From contig NC_031495.1 of NCBI RefSeq assembly GCF_000237925.1, positions 25,686,872 through 25,750,871 of the forward strand: DNA of 64,000 nucleotides, written 5' to 3'. Numbering within the stretch: the first letter of the stretch is position 1; each line of letters begins with the position of its first letter. Below, one piece after another: positions 52,701 through 61,670 of the stretch. The notes under the pieces were generated by a model. The model had not been told where the DNA came from and did no database searches. It saw only the letters and a list, made by a program, of their open reading frames with translations. The DNA is from Schistosoma mansoni (taxonomy: Eukaryota; Platyhelminthes; Trematoda; Strigeidida; Schistosomatidae). Made by a program: the position numbers and the translations under genes.

Positions 52701-54282
52701 AACAACTGATGATCATGATAATGATGAACGGATCCGAAAATAACTTTTTTTGGTATTTAAAAGCCGATTAGTTTCAACTTCAAATGCTTTTTTTGAAGTC
52801 TTATTCAATCAAGTGTTTGGTCTTCAAATGATATATGTCATCTACTGAAGAAAAACAAACGAAAATAATTTTAAATTCACTTGATGTTGTTTACTTGTAT
52901 CTTCCCGTCCAGCTGATCAGTCCGAAATAGGACGAAACAAGCGTCCTGAATTGCATTATCCATCTTTGCTCAAAAGCTTAAAAATAATTTTATTTGTAAA
53001 ATGTGTTTTACAAAATCTTTATTAACATTACCTAATTTTAAATAACAAAAATGTACTGAAAGAAAAGGCAAATAGCTTGATTTCTAAGATTAGAACTGGT
53101 GATACAAAAACACGATGACTGTATTGTTGAATCGGGCTTGCTTATCGCAATGTTACTTCTAAATCAATTAATAACAAAATTACTTGCCTAGTGGAATAAT
53201 AAAAGCATGAATTTTTAAATCATCAGTTTTTATTTGCCACATTATAGTGAATACTATTTGTAATTACAGCGTCAACTGCAAGGATTAACTAATAACAAGT
53301 TATCCTGTAAATACAAGAAGTGTTGGATAGTGCATATGGTTTTAACAAGAAAGTAATTTTACTTAACCAAAGAGCTTGAGGCATATTTCCACACAATACT
53401 ATAATCTGTGTTGCCTCATAACAATCCATTTTGCAATTCTGAGGTCTTTTATCATCCAGTTAAATTCAATGTGATTTGTTTATCTGAAGATCATTCTACT
53501 TATTAAGTCGGAGAAAAACGTCATTGGTTAATAAATACAATGTGATGGTACAATTGTGCATTTACTAGTATCGTATATCAAATTACATTTTCAGTGTTTT
53601 TGCTAGTAATAAGGTCTAGTTTAACCATAAAAATCCTTTATTAAGAAATAATTATTTAGATAATACAGTCAAATCAATTTCTTTTCAGCGTTGTTTTGTT
53701 CTCTAACCAGACTTGTGCATGGATATCTTGATGCTAACTTTGGTGAATACAAACTTGTATACTGTTCTGGTCATCAAATAGTATCACATACGATCATTTA
53801 CTCCACATCAGTGATATAATCTTGTCTCTTAACTTACTCAAAACATTGATCCAATTGATTATCTACTGTAGTGGATGAATACGTGTTGATCATTCAGTCT
53901 CATATTTACCCTATTGTATTGAACTGGTTTCCACACTTACCATAGAGTATGATTACTAAGGTTTTATTAAAAATAGATTTCATGTTACAAGACAAAGTTT
54001 TTGATTCAAAAAACTAATTAAAATATCAATTCTGATTTAATATATTGAATCAAGCATGGCTAAAATACTTCACAGATAATATCGATGATGTCTGTTGTCA
54101 GATATTATAATAAACTAAAGAACTATTGTTTAAACAATATGAAATTATTGTTTTTACTCATTTTTCTTTCTTTTTAGATACAAATAATTATTTGTACCGC
54201 AATGAATTATGCTCGAATGCAAGAGGCTAGATATTATGAAACATCTGATATTGGTGAAGAAGGTGTTGCATTACAACAATAA
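28766..54282 (+). CDS. M6/proteolipid (PLP) family four-transmembrane protein, six exons, 380 aa
   Basis: M6/PLP proteins are plasma-membrane tetraspans of neurons and glia; insect M6 is also epithelial. Six exons (28766-28784, 38643-38790, 40387-40546, 47464-48049, 51233-51357, 54178-54282) join in frame with consensus splice sites to 1,143 bases. The layout fits the family: Cys-rich N-terminus (CVRC), TM1 about 19-42, short loop, TM2 about 63-84, Cys-rich cytosolic loop (ACCGRCC, a likely palmitoylation site), TM3 about 110-140, extracellular loop 2 about 141-327, TM4 about 328-354, and an acidic tail. The block C-x5-D-x3-YG ([18 protein letters not shown]) just before TM4 matches vertebrate CVDARQYGIIPWNAFPGK. 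Loop 2 is about 185 residues, two to three times the vertebrate size, and has only one cysteine (C294) instead of the usual four. One sequon (NLS) lies in it. The first exon is short and rests on phase and donor fit. Confidence 0.85.
29061..30316 (-). mobile_element. RTE-type LINE fragment, RT region and C-terminus, internally deleted
   Basis: Read on the minus strand it starts in the RT finger/palm region ([19 protein letters not shown]), passes [18 protein letters not shown] (motif A), [12 protein letters not shown] and [16 protein letters not shown] (motif B), then jumps near 29850-29870 to the C-terminal domain, retaining [19 protein letters not shown] and [14 protein letters not shown] and the 3' UTR down to 29061. 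The segment with the catalytic YADD box (motif C) is deleted, and there are stops between 30204 and 30316 and in the C-terminal part. It is a dead, 5'-truncated copy. The 3' part matches the copy at 58665. Element family named by resemblance of the RT and the VLLYGxETW-type C-terminus to RTE elements such as schistosome SR2; CR1 is less likely. Confidence 0.8.
30781..30965 (-). repeat. decayed second-family hammerhead repeat
   Basis: The plus strand reads GACCATCATAAACCAAGAAG then TACTGAACAGCTATTTCGTC and TAGCAACGCACATTC, colinear with the 26635 copy (ACCACCATGG, AAGCACTGAACGGCC, CAGCAGCGCGCATCC). The core box has become CTAAGGT, so no activity is expected. Confidence 0.55.
31796..32020 (+). 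repeat. Sm-alpha-like repeat with intact hammerhead core
   Basis: It starts with arm TTATAAGCAAAGATGGATAG (31796-31817), then the hammerhead, then the exact inverse arm (31874-31895), then the tail CAATATCGAGGCAATACGCA to ACAACACTAAGTGAATTT. The tRNA-like head is absent, so this is a deleted relative of the 21976 copy. The tail is nearly identical to the copies at 11851 and 48984, which suggests fairly recent activity of the family. Confidence 0.8.
31823..31855 (+). ncRNA. hammerhead ribozyme core, Sm-alpha type
   Basis: CTGACGA (CUGANGA, N is C), stem II GTCC-CGAATA-GGAC, GAAA, CGC/GCG as a loopless stem III, then GUC; cleavage is predicted after 31855. The downstream strand CTGGATTCCAC is normal for Sm-alpha hammerheads, but the usual upstream partner (ACATCCAG) is missing. 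Stem I could form only through an internal loop closed by the inverted arms at 31796-31817 and 31874-31895. The core is intact; activity is uncertain. Confidence 0.65.
35698..35775. repeat. ACT/ATT trinucleotide-rich run
   Basis: Irregular repeats of ACT and ATT (ACTACTATTACT type) directly abut the 3' end of the RTE remnant at 35776. RTE elements commonly end in short tandem tails, so this may have grown from such a tail. Confidence 0.7.
35776..36400 (-). mobile_element. RTE-type LINE reduced to its two ends
   Basis: On the minus strand the first part (36265 to about 36062) reads [15 protein letters not shown], then [11 protein letters not shown] and NQVATEM, which is the start of the AP-type endonuclease ORF in schistosome RTE elements. 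It passes directly into the extreme C-terminus, [10 protein letters not shown], then [20 protein letters not shown], and the 3' end. The RT and most of the endonuclease are missing, so an element of about 3 kb has shrunk to about 0.6 kb. Stops are present. It is a different RTE family from the copies at 29061 and 58665. The trinucleotide tail at 35698 follows. Confidence 0.75.
38643..38790 (+). CDS. M6/PLP-family gene, exon 2
   Basis: Acceptor TTTTATAG, donor GTGAGT; 148 bases, phase 1 in and phase 2 out. It encodes [18 protein letters not shown], the first membrane helix ([18 protein letters not shown]) and the start of the first outer loop. The Cys-x-x-Cys then Pro-(I/Y)-Ala-Ser-Leu start of TM1 is the family signature (vertebrate VPYASLVAT). 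Confidence 0.85.
38791..40386 (+). other. M6 intron 2
   Basis: About 1.6 kb. The only feature is a badly decayed hammerhead-repeat fragment near 40236-40300 (TTATGAGTCCTAAGTAGGAT then CATCCTGGAACTCACTGC). Confidence 0.6.
40387..40546 (+). CDS. M6/PLP-family gene, exon 3
   Basis: Acceptor TTGTAG, donor GTAAGT; 160 bases, ending in phase 0. It encodes the end of the first loop, TM2 ([20 protein letters not shown]) and a basic, cysteine-rich cytosolic stretch ([14 protein letters not shown]). The four cysteines next to the membrane suggest S-palmitoylation, as known for PLP/M6 proteins. Confidence 0.85.
43427..44228. mobile_element. non-autonomous DNA transposon-like element with ~60-bp inverted ends
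   Basis: The left end reads CAGTGAGGCAGCGAAATCCG then CTGCTGGACAGTAGCGGCAACCC. The right end, read on the minus strand, gives CAGTGCGGCAGCAAAACCCG then CTGCTGGACAGTAGGGGAAACCC. The two ends thus match over about 60 bases, with a few differences. The ends are richer in G+C than the flanks, and the interior shows no transposase. Terminal CAGTG/CACTG recalls CACTA-like ends, but I see no clear target-site duplication, so the superfamily is open. Confidence 0.65.
46697..47068. repeat. Sm-alpha-like repeat, two halves in opposite orientation
   Basis: The first half (46697-46892, minus strand) has the tRNA-like head (TAGCTAAGTAG, GGTTCGAGTCG) and a decayed hammerhead; the second (46918-47068, plus strand) has the post-hammerhead arm and tail (CCACCATCCATCGTTGCTTA to CAATGGGGAGATTTAAAC). 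The arrangement needs an inversion or two insertions. Divergence is higher than in the 31796 copy. Confidence 0.7.
47464..48049 (+). CDS. M6/PLP-family gene, exon 4 (TM3 and enlarged outer loop)
   Basis: Acceptor TTTCAG, donor GTAAGA; 586 bases, phase 0 in and phase 1 out. It encodes TM3 (residues 110-140, with C126) and nearly all of extracellular loop 2: a Ser/Asp/Pro/Asn-rich stretch with [16 protein letters not shown], a sequon NLS, a serine cluster ([12 protein letters not shown]) and then the conserved pre-TM4 block beginning at C294. The serine-rich middle looks disordered. It has no stop over 195 codons in AT-rich DNA, which supports it as coding. Confidence 0.88.
48050..51232 (+). 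other. M6 intron 4
   Basis: Holds an Sm-alpha-like tail on the minus strand (48984-49130) and a degenerate tRNA-like stretch near 48488-48560 (GATCTAAGCC, then GTGATTTCGAATG). No exon recognised. Confidence 0.6.
48984..49130 (-). repeat. Sm-alpha-like repeat tail
   Basis: On the plus strand it reads AAATTCACCTAGTATTGTTT, then CATTGATGTTTAGGACTGCA, CAGTATGC and its surroundings, and ends TAAGCAAAGATGGATAATGG. It is the reverse complement of the internally deleted copy at 11851, including the jump from the tail to the arm, so the deleted form may itself have been copied. Confidence 0.75.
51233..51357 (+). CDS. M6/PLP-family gene, exon 5 (pre-TM4 block and most of TM4)
   Basis: Acceptor CAACTAG, donor GTAAGT; 125 bases, phase 1 in and phase 0 out. 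It encodes [20 protein letters not shown] and most of TM4 ([19 protein letters not shown]). The Y-G-(L/I)...(G/P)LP block matches the region after the second conserved cysteine in vertebrate M6. Confidence 0.85.
52873..52973 (+). repeat. mosaic Sm-alpha-like fragment with defective hammerhead
   Basis: It begins as an inverted tail (AAATTCACTTGATGTTGTTT) and then runs in plus orientation: CTGATCA, stem II GTCCGAAATAGGAC, GAAA, AAGCGTC and CTGAATTGC, ending CCATCTTTGCTC. G8, the proposed general acid of the hammerhead, is C here, so no self-cleavage is expected. Confidence 0.65.
53478..53519 (+). repeat. 42-base direct repeat, copy 1 (intron 5)
   Basis: GTTTATCTGAAGATCATTCT followed by A, then CTTATTAAGTCGGAGAAAAAC. 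It is identical to 54824-54865 except for one base. Confidence 0.85.
54178..54282 (+). CDS. M6/PLP-family gene, exon 6 (end of TM4 and C-terminal tail)
   Basis: Acceptor CTTTTTAG; 105 bases to TAA. It encodes [14 protein letters not shown], completing TM4, and a short cytosolic tail rich in Tyr and Glu ([14 protein letters not shown]). The MNYA stretch after TM4 resembles TYNYAVLKF at the end of vertebrate M6. Confidence 0.85.
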   Translation: MQIIICTAMNYARMQEARYYETSDIGEEGVALQQ

Positions 54283-54451
54283 ATGTATTTTATAAAAAAA
54301 GTAATTCTGTAATTCCATTAAACATAATTCATTATGATTTTAATCATATGCCTCCTATTCTTCACATATGCAACTAACTACTTAGAATTTACAAACAATG
54401 TTAATGCATATACATAGGAAATATGAAAACTGCACATTGTATAGTAATTTG

Positions 54452-54457
54452 AATAAA
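54452..54457 (+). terminator. candidate poly(A) signal of the M6 gene
   Basis: AATAAA lies 170 bases after the stop codon. AT-rich flanks make chance matches likely. Confidence 0.4.
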
Positions 54458-54552
54458 AAAATTTATTCAGTTCAAAGGATTTCATTGAAAATAATGAACA
54501 CTTCCAAAAGAGAGTCTTCTTAAGAGCAAGATGTATGTATTTATGTTCCAGA

Positions 54553-54585
54553 ATAATCATAATAATAATAATAATAATAATAACA
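54553..54585. repeat. AAT microsatellite
   Basis: About nine ATA/AAT units (AATAATAATAATAATAATAA type). Confidence 0.9.
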
Positions 54586-54823
54586 ATCCTCATTAACACT
54601 GACTTATGCAATATCTCATTATTTTCATTCAGTCTTGTGTTTTCATTTTAAACCTATCGTTATTCATGTTGTTTTCTTCTACTTCTGTTGTCTCTCATGT
54701 TTGTTTGTTTTTTTTATTTTATAATCATCCAGTTGAAAAAAAGCAAAATAAACATCACTTATTTGCTTTTTTATTTCATCTTAAATCATTCCATAATCCT
54801 TCATCACATACCATTTAAGTATT

Positions 54824-54865
54824 GTTTATCTGAAGATCATTCTGCTTATTAAGTCGGAGAAAAAC
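54824..54865 (+). repeat. 42-base direct repeat, copy 2 (downstream of the M6 gene)
   Basis: Same sequence as 53478-53519 with G in place of A at one position; both copies are in the same orientation, 1.35 kb apart. Confidence 0.85.
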
Positions 54866-57800
54866 AGTTTTCACCATTTAAAAAATATACGCTACATTTT
54901 AGTTGTTTAAATTCGTTTTAATGTTTTAATTAAAGAATAAAAGAAAAAACAATTAGGAAATAATAAAAGTTATTATTTTAATAACATTGAATCGTTAAAA
55001 TAATATTTTTTTGCTTTTTTTTATTGAAATTCATCAAATTGTGTTGCTTAATGCTTTATTCTTTTTACTTTATTTATATTGATTAAATAGCCAACATTAT
55101 AGTAACAAACGAATACACATGAGGCTTTCTTAATATGCTCTCTCTCTCTCCTTCCCTCCCTCCCTCTCTCTCTCGATATATATATATATATATATATTGT
55201 ATAAGTGTTTGTTTTTATCACTCTCTGTTTTGTTTGCTTACTGACAGGTAAATTGTCGACAATAATTCTTAATTATAATTTTATCTAAACAAGTCTAAAT
55301 TCTTATAATATATAATTTTGTTTTCTATAATAAACACAAACATCAACTATACTCAACCGATGAGTGTGTTTAATTATTGTTATTTGTTTTGATGTGAATT
55401 AAATACATATGGAGTTTGTTTCATACTATTCCTAATTTCCTCTATTACTCTATGTGTGTTTGTTGTTTGTTTTTTTACTCTGTTTGTTTATTTTAATTGA
55501 TTATTTTCTATAAATTTTTGTTGTTTTTATAGGAATATTATTATTATTAGCAAGGATAACAATAATAACGGTAATGGTATAAATGGTGTTCATGTAAAGA
55601 ATGCTTATTTCATAATAGGTGATTGTAGAATTTTGGACGAGAGACCTGACTTTCATCCTAGTTTGTACTACTAACCGATCTTCGTTTTTTAAGAGAGTGG
55701 TGTGTTTTTTTTAGTTACGGACGTTCATCATCTAGTGTAATTCTGAGTCGTTACCATTGACTAAAGCTACCATTGACATCCTGTAGGACTTAGTTGTTCA
55801 TATTAATGAATCATTAAGTAATTCATACATATCACTTGAGTTTTACTGTGATACTTCTCGTGTTTCATCTCCTAGATATTTTTTTCAGGTGAGAAACTTC
55901 CATATGAAATTTATAAATGATATTCACTGAAATAATAATAAATTAGAACTATTTATGTACTAATCAAATAAGAGCTCACTGTTTGAACTCCATGAAATAA
56001 ATCGGTAGAGGATTATGTTATTTTCTAAAAAGATAATTGCAGTGATGCATACGTATCACGATCAAGTGGTTCCAGTTGACACAACGTCTCAGCCTCATTA
56101 CCTTATATACATCTTCTGCATGTAGTTTGATTATTTCATATAACTGCGACAATCAAAGGATTTCAGTAGTCCCATTGGTTATTACTTTTGCTCCATACAT
56201 TTAAATCCTGAAAAACAATGAGACAGTGCCAGTGGTACCGTAAATAAGTTCATAAAGATCGATTCGGGCTTTCGTATTTACGCAGATATATTCACCATTC
56301 TAGAATTTACTATAGATTATATACCAATCTAGGTAAGTGAAATTTTCAACCGACTAAACTACTCAATTCCCTAATCACTTAGTATTACAGGAAATCACTT
56401 TCAAAATATGTCAATAGACTCTAAATATCCAAGGAATATTCTCGAACTTTTTTCTTTAGGAGTTGTTTTGTAGATATTTACTTGCTTGATTACGGATGAA
56501 ATAATTTGTTAACAAATATTGTAAAGGCTTCATCGATATATATATATATATACACTCGTGATCATATATATACAGTATCTAAGCTTGATGAATATGTATG
56601 AGGTAGACCACAATTGACATTTGAAACTTCATACTTTCGCACGTGTATGCTTACCGACGCCTAATTAAAGGTTTTAGTTCCTTTTTCGAGGTCTGAAGTG
56701 AAGATTGAAACGCGTAATAAATGATACAGTGAGATAATTGATGTTACTTTAGAAAAGGTTGAAAAAATATGAATTTCTGAGAATGAAATTATAATACATA
56801 TTACAAAAATGTTTGTCTTCTTTATTCCGAATCCGTAATAACGTTCCAACGACACACGTTCATTACACTTCAGATATCATTCATCCTATAATCTACCTAC
56901 CTTCAATGTAAATATTTCATGTCTTTTAAACTAAAATATGTAGTGTGTTAAGTAATCAAGCTGATCAAAACATTATATCAGTTTAGTAATAATATTTAAC
57001 TACAGGAGTGGATTTTATATTTTGTCATTGTCAACAGTTGAAACAATCCTTATTAGGCTAATCATAATACTACATTTGACCAGTATTCCAACTATTCAGT
57101 TAAGTATTCGAAACTGTGATCACTAATGATTAGTATTAACTAGTTACTGATTACGAAGGACAAGACTCTTCTGTAATACTCATGCACGATACTTCACAGG
57201 ATAGGACAGCGAACCTTTATAGCTGAAGATGAGTACGATACTAATTAGTCATTGATTTGAAAATTACTGGTCCACATTTCCTGATTGATAACATTAACTT
57301 AGCTACAACTTTTAGAAGACATTTCCATATGTTTTAAAAACTTTCCTTTTGGTTTAATGACAACTATTGAAAAGTTGAAGTTTAATCATTTGACAATCAA
57401 AAGAGCAACACAGATAATATTTTGTCCATCTTCCTGAATATTTTATTTTGTTTTTGTGATGATAAATTGATTTCTTACATTAAGATAATACGTATCCAAT
57501 AACTGTTTATACATAGAAAGTAAACATACCATTTCAAATTTCATCTTAGTCAATCTGTATGGATTAACTTAAAATACTCTGTGACATTTTAAAGTTATTT
57601 TTTTAATTGATCATGGATTTCGCAAGAAAATCCAACTAACTGTTTGATTTATACGAATATTTGTCAAGATTAGAACGAATAGCTTGACAGCCTAAACAGA
57701 AAGGATGGTATTCAGCTAGCAACCATTTGGCAAATATTCATCAACAAGTAAGTGGACCCTTTCTTTCTTTATTCAACCTGTTTATTTCACATGAATCGTT

Positions 57801-58179
57801 ATTTTGACTGAAATTCAATATGAGTTATGTTACTTGATGATTCTCATTTTTACTTGCAATTCAATGATTCAGAAACAATTTTTCAACATTCCATTTGCAC
57901 TTTTATTCTTATTTTTACTTCACATAGAAACATATCAACACCGAATATCATTCATGAATAACTCATTCTTACACATACATACACACACACAATTCATCCA
58001 GTCTCAATTTACTTCACATCGTTGAACTTTTCACTTGATTCTCATTCAACTGACTCATATTATCCTGTTTACATAAATTCAACATCCAAATATGATTGGT
58101 TTAACGTAGTATAGATTTTGATATGATTGTTTAAAAAACACTATATATTTCTTTGGTGATTTTGATTTTGATTATTACC
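54866..58179. other. intergenic stretch without genes
   Basis: AT-rich, with no exon or RNA gene recognised. A compound TC/TCCC/TA microsatellite lies at 55138-55199 and a short TA run near 56537. Confidence 0.5.
55138..55199. repeat. compound microsatellite
   Basis: CTCTCTCTCT, then TCCC units, CT units again, and a run of about ten TA units. It is probably length-variable. Confidence 0.95.
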
Positions 58180-58212
58180 CTGAAGAAGTCCAGACAAGTT
58201 AGCTGGACGAAA
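58180..58212 (+). ncRNA. hammerhead-like motif, possibly from a Penelope-like terminal repeat
   Basis: CTGAAGA, an extra A, stem II GTCCAG-ACAAGTTAG-CTGGAC (six perfect pairs), then GAAA and CGTTGG. From memory, Penelope-like terminal repeats in many animals carry hammerheads with this look. No convincing NUH cleavage site and stem I partner were found, so the motif is partial. Confidence 0.4.
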
Positions 58213-58664
58213 CGTTGGAATTATGTAAATTTCAATCGCTGAGATTATTTCAAATGTAATTTTCATATATAATGACTGTTTGTTTTCTTATTGAACTAGT
58301 TTGATGTAATCGATTATGCAGATTAAAAACATAAAACTGAGAAAATATTTTATAATCAAAAAGATTATTTGTCTCTGGGATTTATCGAGGTTTTTTTAGG
58401 ATTTAAATCAAATATCATATGGTTCATAAACTAATAATGGTGGATTATTGCTAGACAGAGTTAATACGTTTGACGTTGAATTAATTCTAGTCTGTATAAC
58501 AAATGTAACCAATAAGAATGAAGAGAAGGATAAACTAATTAATTAATTCCCCAAAATAAATGGTTTAGATATACAGCATTAGATGTTGGACTAGTTAGTT
58601 TTTATGAAATTAAATGTCATAAGGCGTAAAGTCAATCATCCACGTCATTTCTCGCTATGTCAAG

Positions 58665-59583
58665 GTCAGTCAGTCAGCGACAACGTAGGACCAGGCACAT
58701 ATATGCATCGATCCAAGTTGCCATACCTCGTTAGCACAACAAGATGAACACCGGATTCATAGAAGTAATTAATTTAGTGGTGATAGTATATAAAGAAAGG
58801 TTGTATATAAGGATATAGTATAGGAAGGAAAAAAGTTATGAAGCAATTTTAATCTCAAGGTTTAAGGGAAGATAAAGAGTGTATACACCTACGCCATTGT
58901 GATCGATTCTGAGCCATGTCACACACAGTCTCCAACCATTGGTTACGATAGTCACGCGGACCCCAACCAGGTAGTCTGCATCTACCAACATGGCTCAGAC
59001 TAGAAGTTAGTGACTTCAAGCTCTGATGTCACGTTTTGGTTTGGCCACCCTTAACTCTCTTCCAACCATCCCCAATACTAGTCAGCATTGCGCGTCATGG
59101 TAATCGGTGTTCAGGTATACGTAACAAGTGGCCAAACCATCCCAGTCGATGAAGATTCATGATCTCATCAACTGATTTACCATCATTCCCTAATACCCTG
59201 CGTCTAACCTCACTATTACTTACCCGGTTATCCCAGCAGATGCGAGCAATATTTCTAAGGCATCTGTGGTCAAATACTAGTAACCTACGAGTATCTTCTA
59301 CTTTTAATGGCCATGTTTCGCAACCGTAAAGTAGAACAGAGCGAACTGCTGCGCAGTATACTCGTCCCTTAATTGATAGACGGATATCTCGTCTTCGCCA
59401 TAGGTGACGTAAGTTGGCAAAAGCCAAACGAGCTTTTTGAATCCGTGCTGAGATTTCGTCAGACACCAACCCATTAGGGCTGATCAGACTTGCAAGATAA
59501 GTGAAGTTGTCGACGCGTTCGACTACTTCACTCCCTATCCTTAGTTCAGGTGTTGACGCAGGCCAGTCCTGGAGTAACAATTT
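58665..59583 (-). mobile_element. RTE-type LINE, 5'-truncated 3' end
   Basis: Same family as 29061-30316. On the minus strand it starts after the catalytic box with LLLQDWPASTPELRIGSEVV and continues through SARIQKARLAFANLRHLWRR, VLLYGCETWPLKVEDTRRLL and NEVRRRVLGN-type residues to the C-terminus, and ends in a 3' UTR (GTCAGTCAGTCAGCGACAAC on the plus strand). The RT catalytic part is missing by 5' truncation, the usual fate of LINE copies. The frame is open from about 59583 to 59095 and then interrupted. Bases 59584-59640 may be a further fragment or flank. Confidence 0.8.
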
Positions 59584-61458
59584 ACATATAAGACACATAT
59601 AAGGCATATATAAGACGTTCCTTCTGTCCATTGGGCAGCTAGCTTAGCAGCCTCATCATCGTCTTTCTATGTACAGAAACAAAAACTGTATTACCTTTCT
59701 ACTAGTACCATTCTCCACTAAATTAGTTATTTTTTGGGTCTCAATATATTATCTGAGTACAACATTTCTAGGAAACTGATATCAGTATTATTAGATTTTG
59801 AACACATGCACATCATCGGACCCAAAATATCTAAACCATGGCATAAGAAGTCCATAATTTTAAGATTGCTTTCACCCATAAAATTGGATTATCATAGTTA
59901 TATTGTAAAATCGACTGAAGTTTGAAAAAACGTTAAATTTGAACTCAATGATGTAAAGATCTGCTCTTATTGGTGCACGAAGGTTGACATATGTAGGTCC
60001 TTGTATGCACACTGCTAAGACCCATTAAACTAGTTAGAATCACTTATTTATTTCTCTTTGGATTCCCTTTGGCTGATCTTGGATCATGACGAAAACCATC
60101 TTCGACAACATATTCATAAAACGAGGCCTTTAGTTTTATGAAGTGACATTGCTCAGATTGTAATTTTGTGTTTAAAGATTAAGATACTCTGACAGAAATA
60201 CTGATATCTTAAGCAGATGGATATACTTTTTAATAACAATATGGAAGCTAGTTACAGCACTAAGCAGCAAATTACAGAAACTCCATATATAGCTGTATAG
60301 TGATCAGTTTAGTTAGGTCTTCTTTTATCAAGGATGACGTTTAATGAAAACCAAAACTGATTTGTGACTGTTTATTAAGATCATTTTAAAGGGAAATGGA
60401 ATTTTTCGAGTTATATGTGGACTACTTTTTCCTAGATTGCCGTATGGATAAACATTTTATCGAATGTAATATCCAGAAGTGAATTGAATCAGGTATATGA
60501 ACTTCAAAAAAGTGTTTCGATGCTGCTTTCATTTACCAGTCGATTATATCCTGAATAATGGCTAATAGTCTAATCTGTGATACTTTTATTCACCGTATTT
60601 TAGACTTTCAAACTGATCATACATGTATATTATTATTAATCTTCACATGGAGACTTTAACCATATACCAGTCGCTCCAGACTGGAGTTAAGCACAATGCT
60701 GGGTATCGTGATAAAAATAGCTTTATGGATTAGTGTTGAAAGCGATTTGTAGGGAATTCGAGTCTTCGCGGGAACATGAACAATGAGATATAGATGGATC
60801 TAGCTGATGAATTTCAGGAAACAAGTGACATGGATTCCATTGCTAAATTCTATCACAAATATCATTTGTCTTGTTTTTAAAGAAAGTAAGTTACAGTATT
60901 TCCCTGATTTAAAAAGTTATGGAAATTTCCCATATATTGTGTTGTATTTTAATAGCATCTTAGAAGCCAGATCCAGTTGAAAATGTTTTATCCAACTACA
61001 AATTATTGGTTTTATCCTGTGTAGCTTTACTACAATAGGAATAAAATGTGTACAACAGTTTGTTTCAATGTTAACTGAATTTCGTAGAAACAAATATATA
61101 AGCTGTTATCAACCCAGTATTTTTTGAAACCAAAAACCTTTTAAATTAGTTATTAAACTTTTCTGATCACTTCATTGTGACAGATTTATTTACATTTAAT
61201 AAGACGGACGAATTTTATTCATCAGGATGACCGTTCTTTAAAGTGGAAATAGATTGTTTAAGAGTTCGACACTTTCATGAAATGATTAGGAGATAAACAG
61301 AACAAAAAATTCAAAGAATGTTATTACCAAGGCTTGACTTTATGATTTCGGATAAATTGAGCATTCGCTAGACTGTTAACAATAAAATAATGATATATTT
61401 GTCTCACAATAAAAAAGATCTTGGCTGAAATAACAAAAATTTTAACATAATTAGACCT
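59584..61458. other. non-coding stretch
   Basis: No exon recognised. A weak tRNA-like trace lies near 60725-60770 (GGATTAGTGTTGAAAGCG, then GAATTCGAGTC). Confidence 0.45.
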
Positions 61459-61670
61459 AAGATGGTAGTTGGAAGTGGTCGACAGGAAACCCTGGACCTA
61501 GGTTTCGTGTCATTTGGCATTCACCATCAAGGTGTACCTATAATCTTGAGCGAACTGGTACTCCCTGACGGATTCGGTCCCGTGTCACCCAGCTTCGCAT
61601 TCAGAGACGTTACCACTGGACTCAGGATTTCCTGTCGACTACCTCCAACCACCATCTTATCTCAGCATCG
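61459..61670. repeat. third tRNA-like repeat with inverted ends
   Basis: The left end reads AAGATGGTAGTTGGAAGTGG then TCGACAGGAAACCCTGGAC; the right end on the minus strand reads AAGATGGTGGTTGGAGGTAG then TCGACAGGAAATCCTGAGTC, so arms of about 40 bases are inverted copies. The interior on the minus strand has A-box-like AGTGGTAACGTC and B-box-like GGGACCGAATCC. No hammerhead core is visible. It is distinct in sequence from the other two tRNA-like families. Confidence 0.6.

Larger units (their letters stand above)
51358..54177 (+). other. M6 intron 5
   Basis: Contains a mosaic Sm-alpha-like fragment (52873-52973) and one copy of a 42-base duplicated sequence (53478-53519). No further exon. 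Confidence 0.6.
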
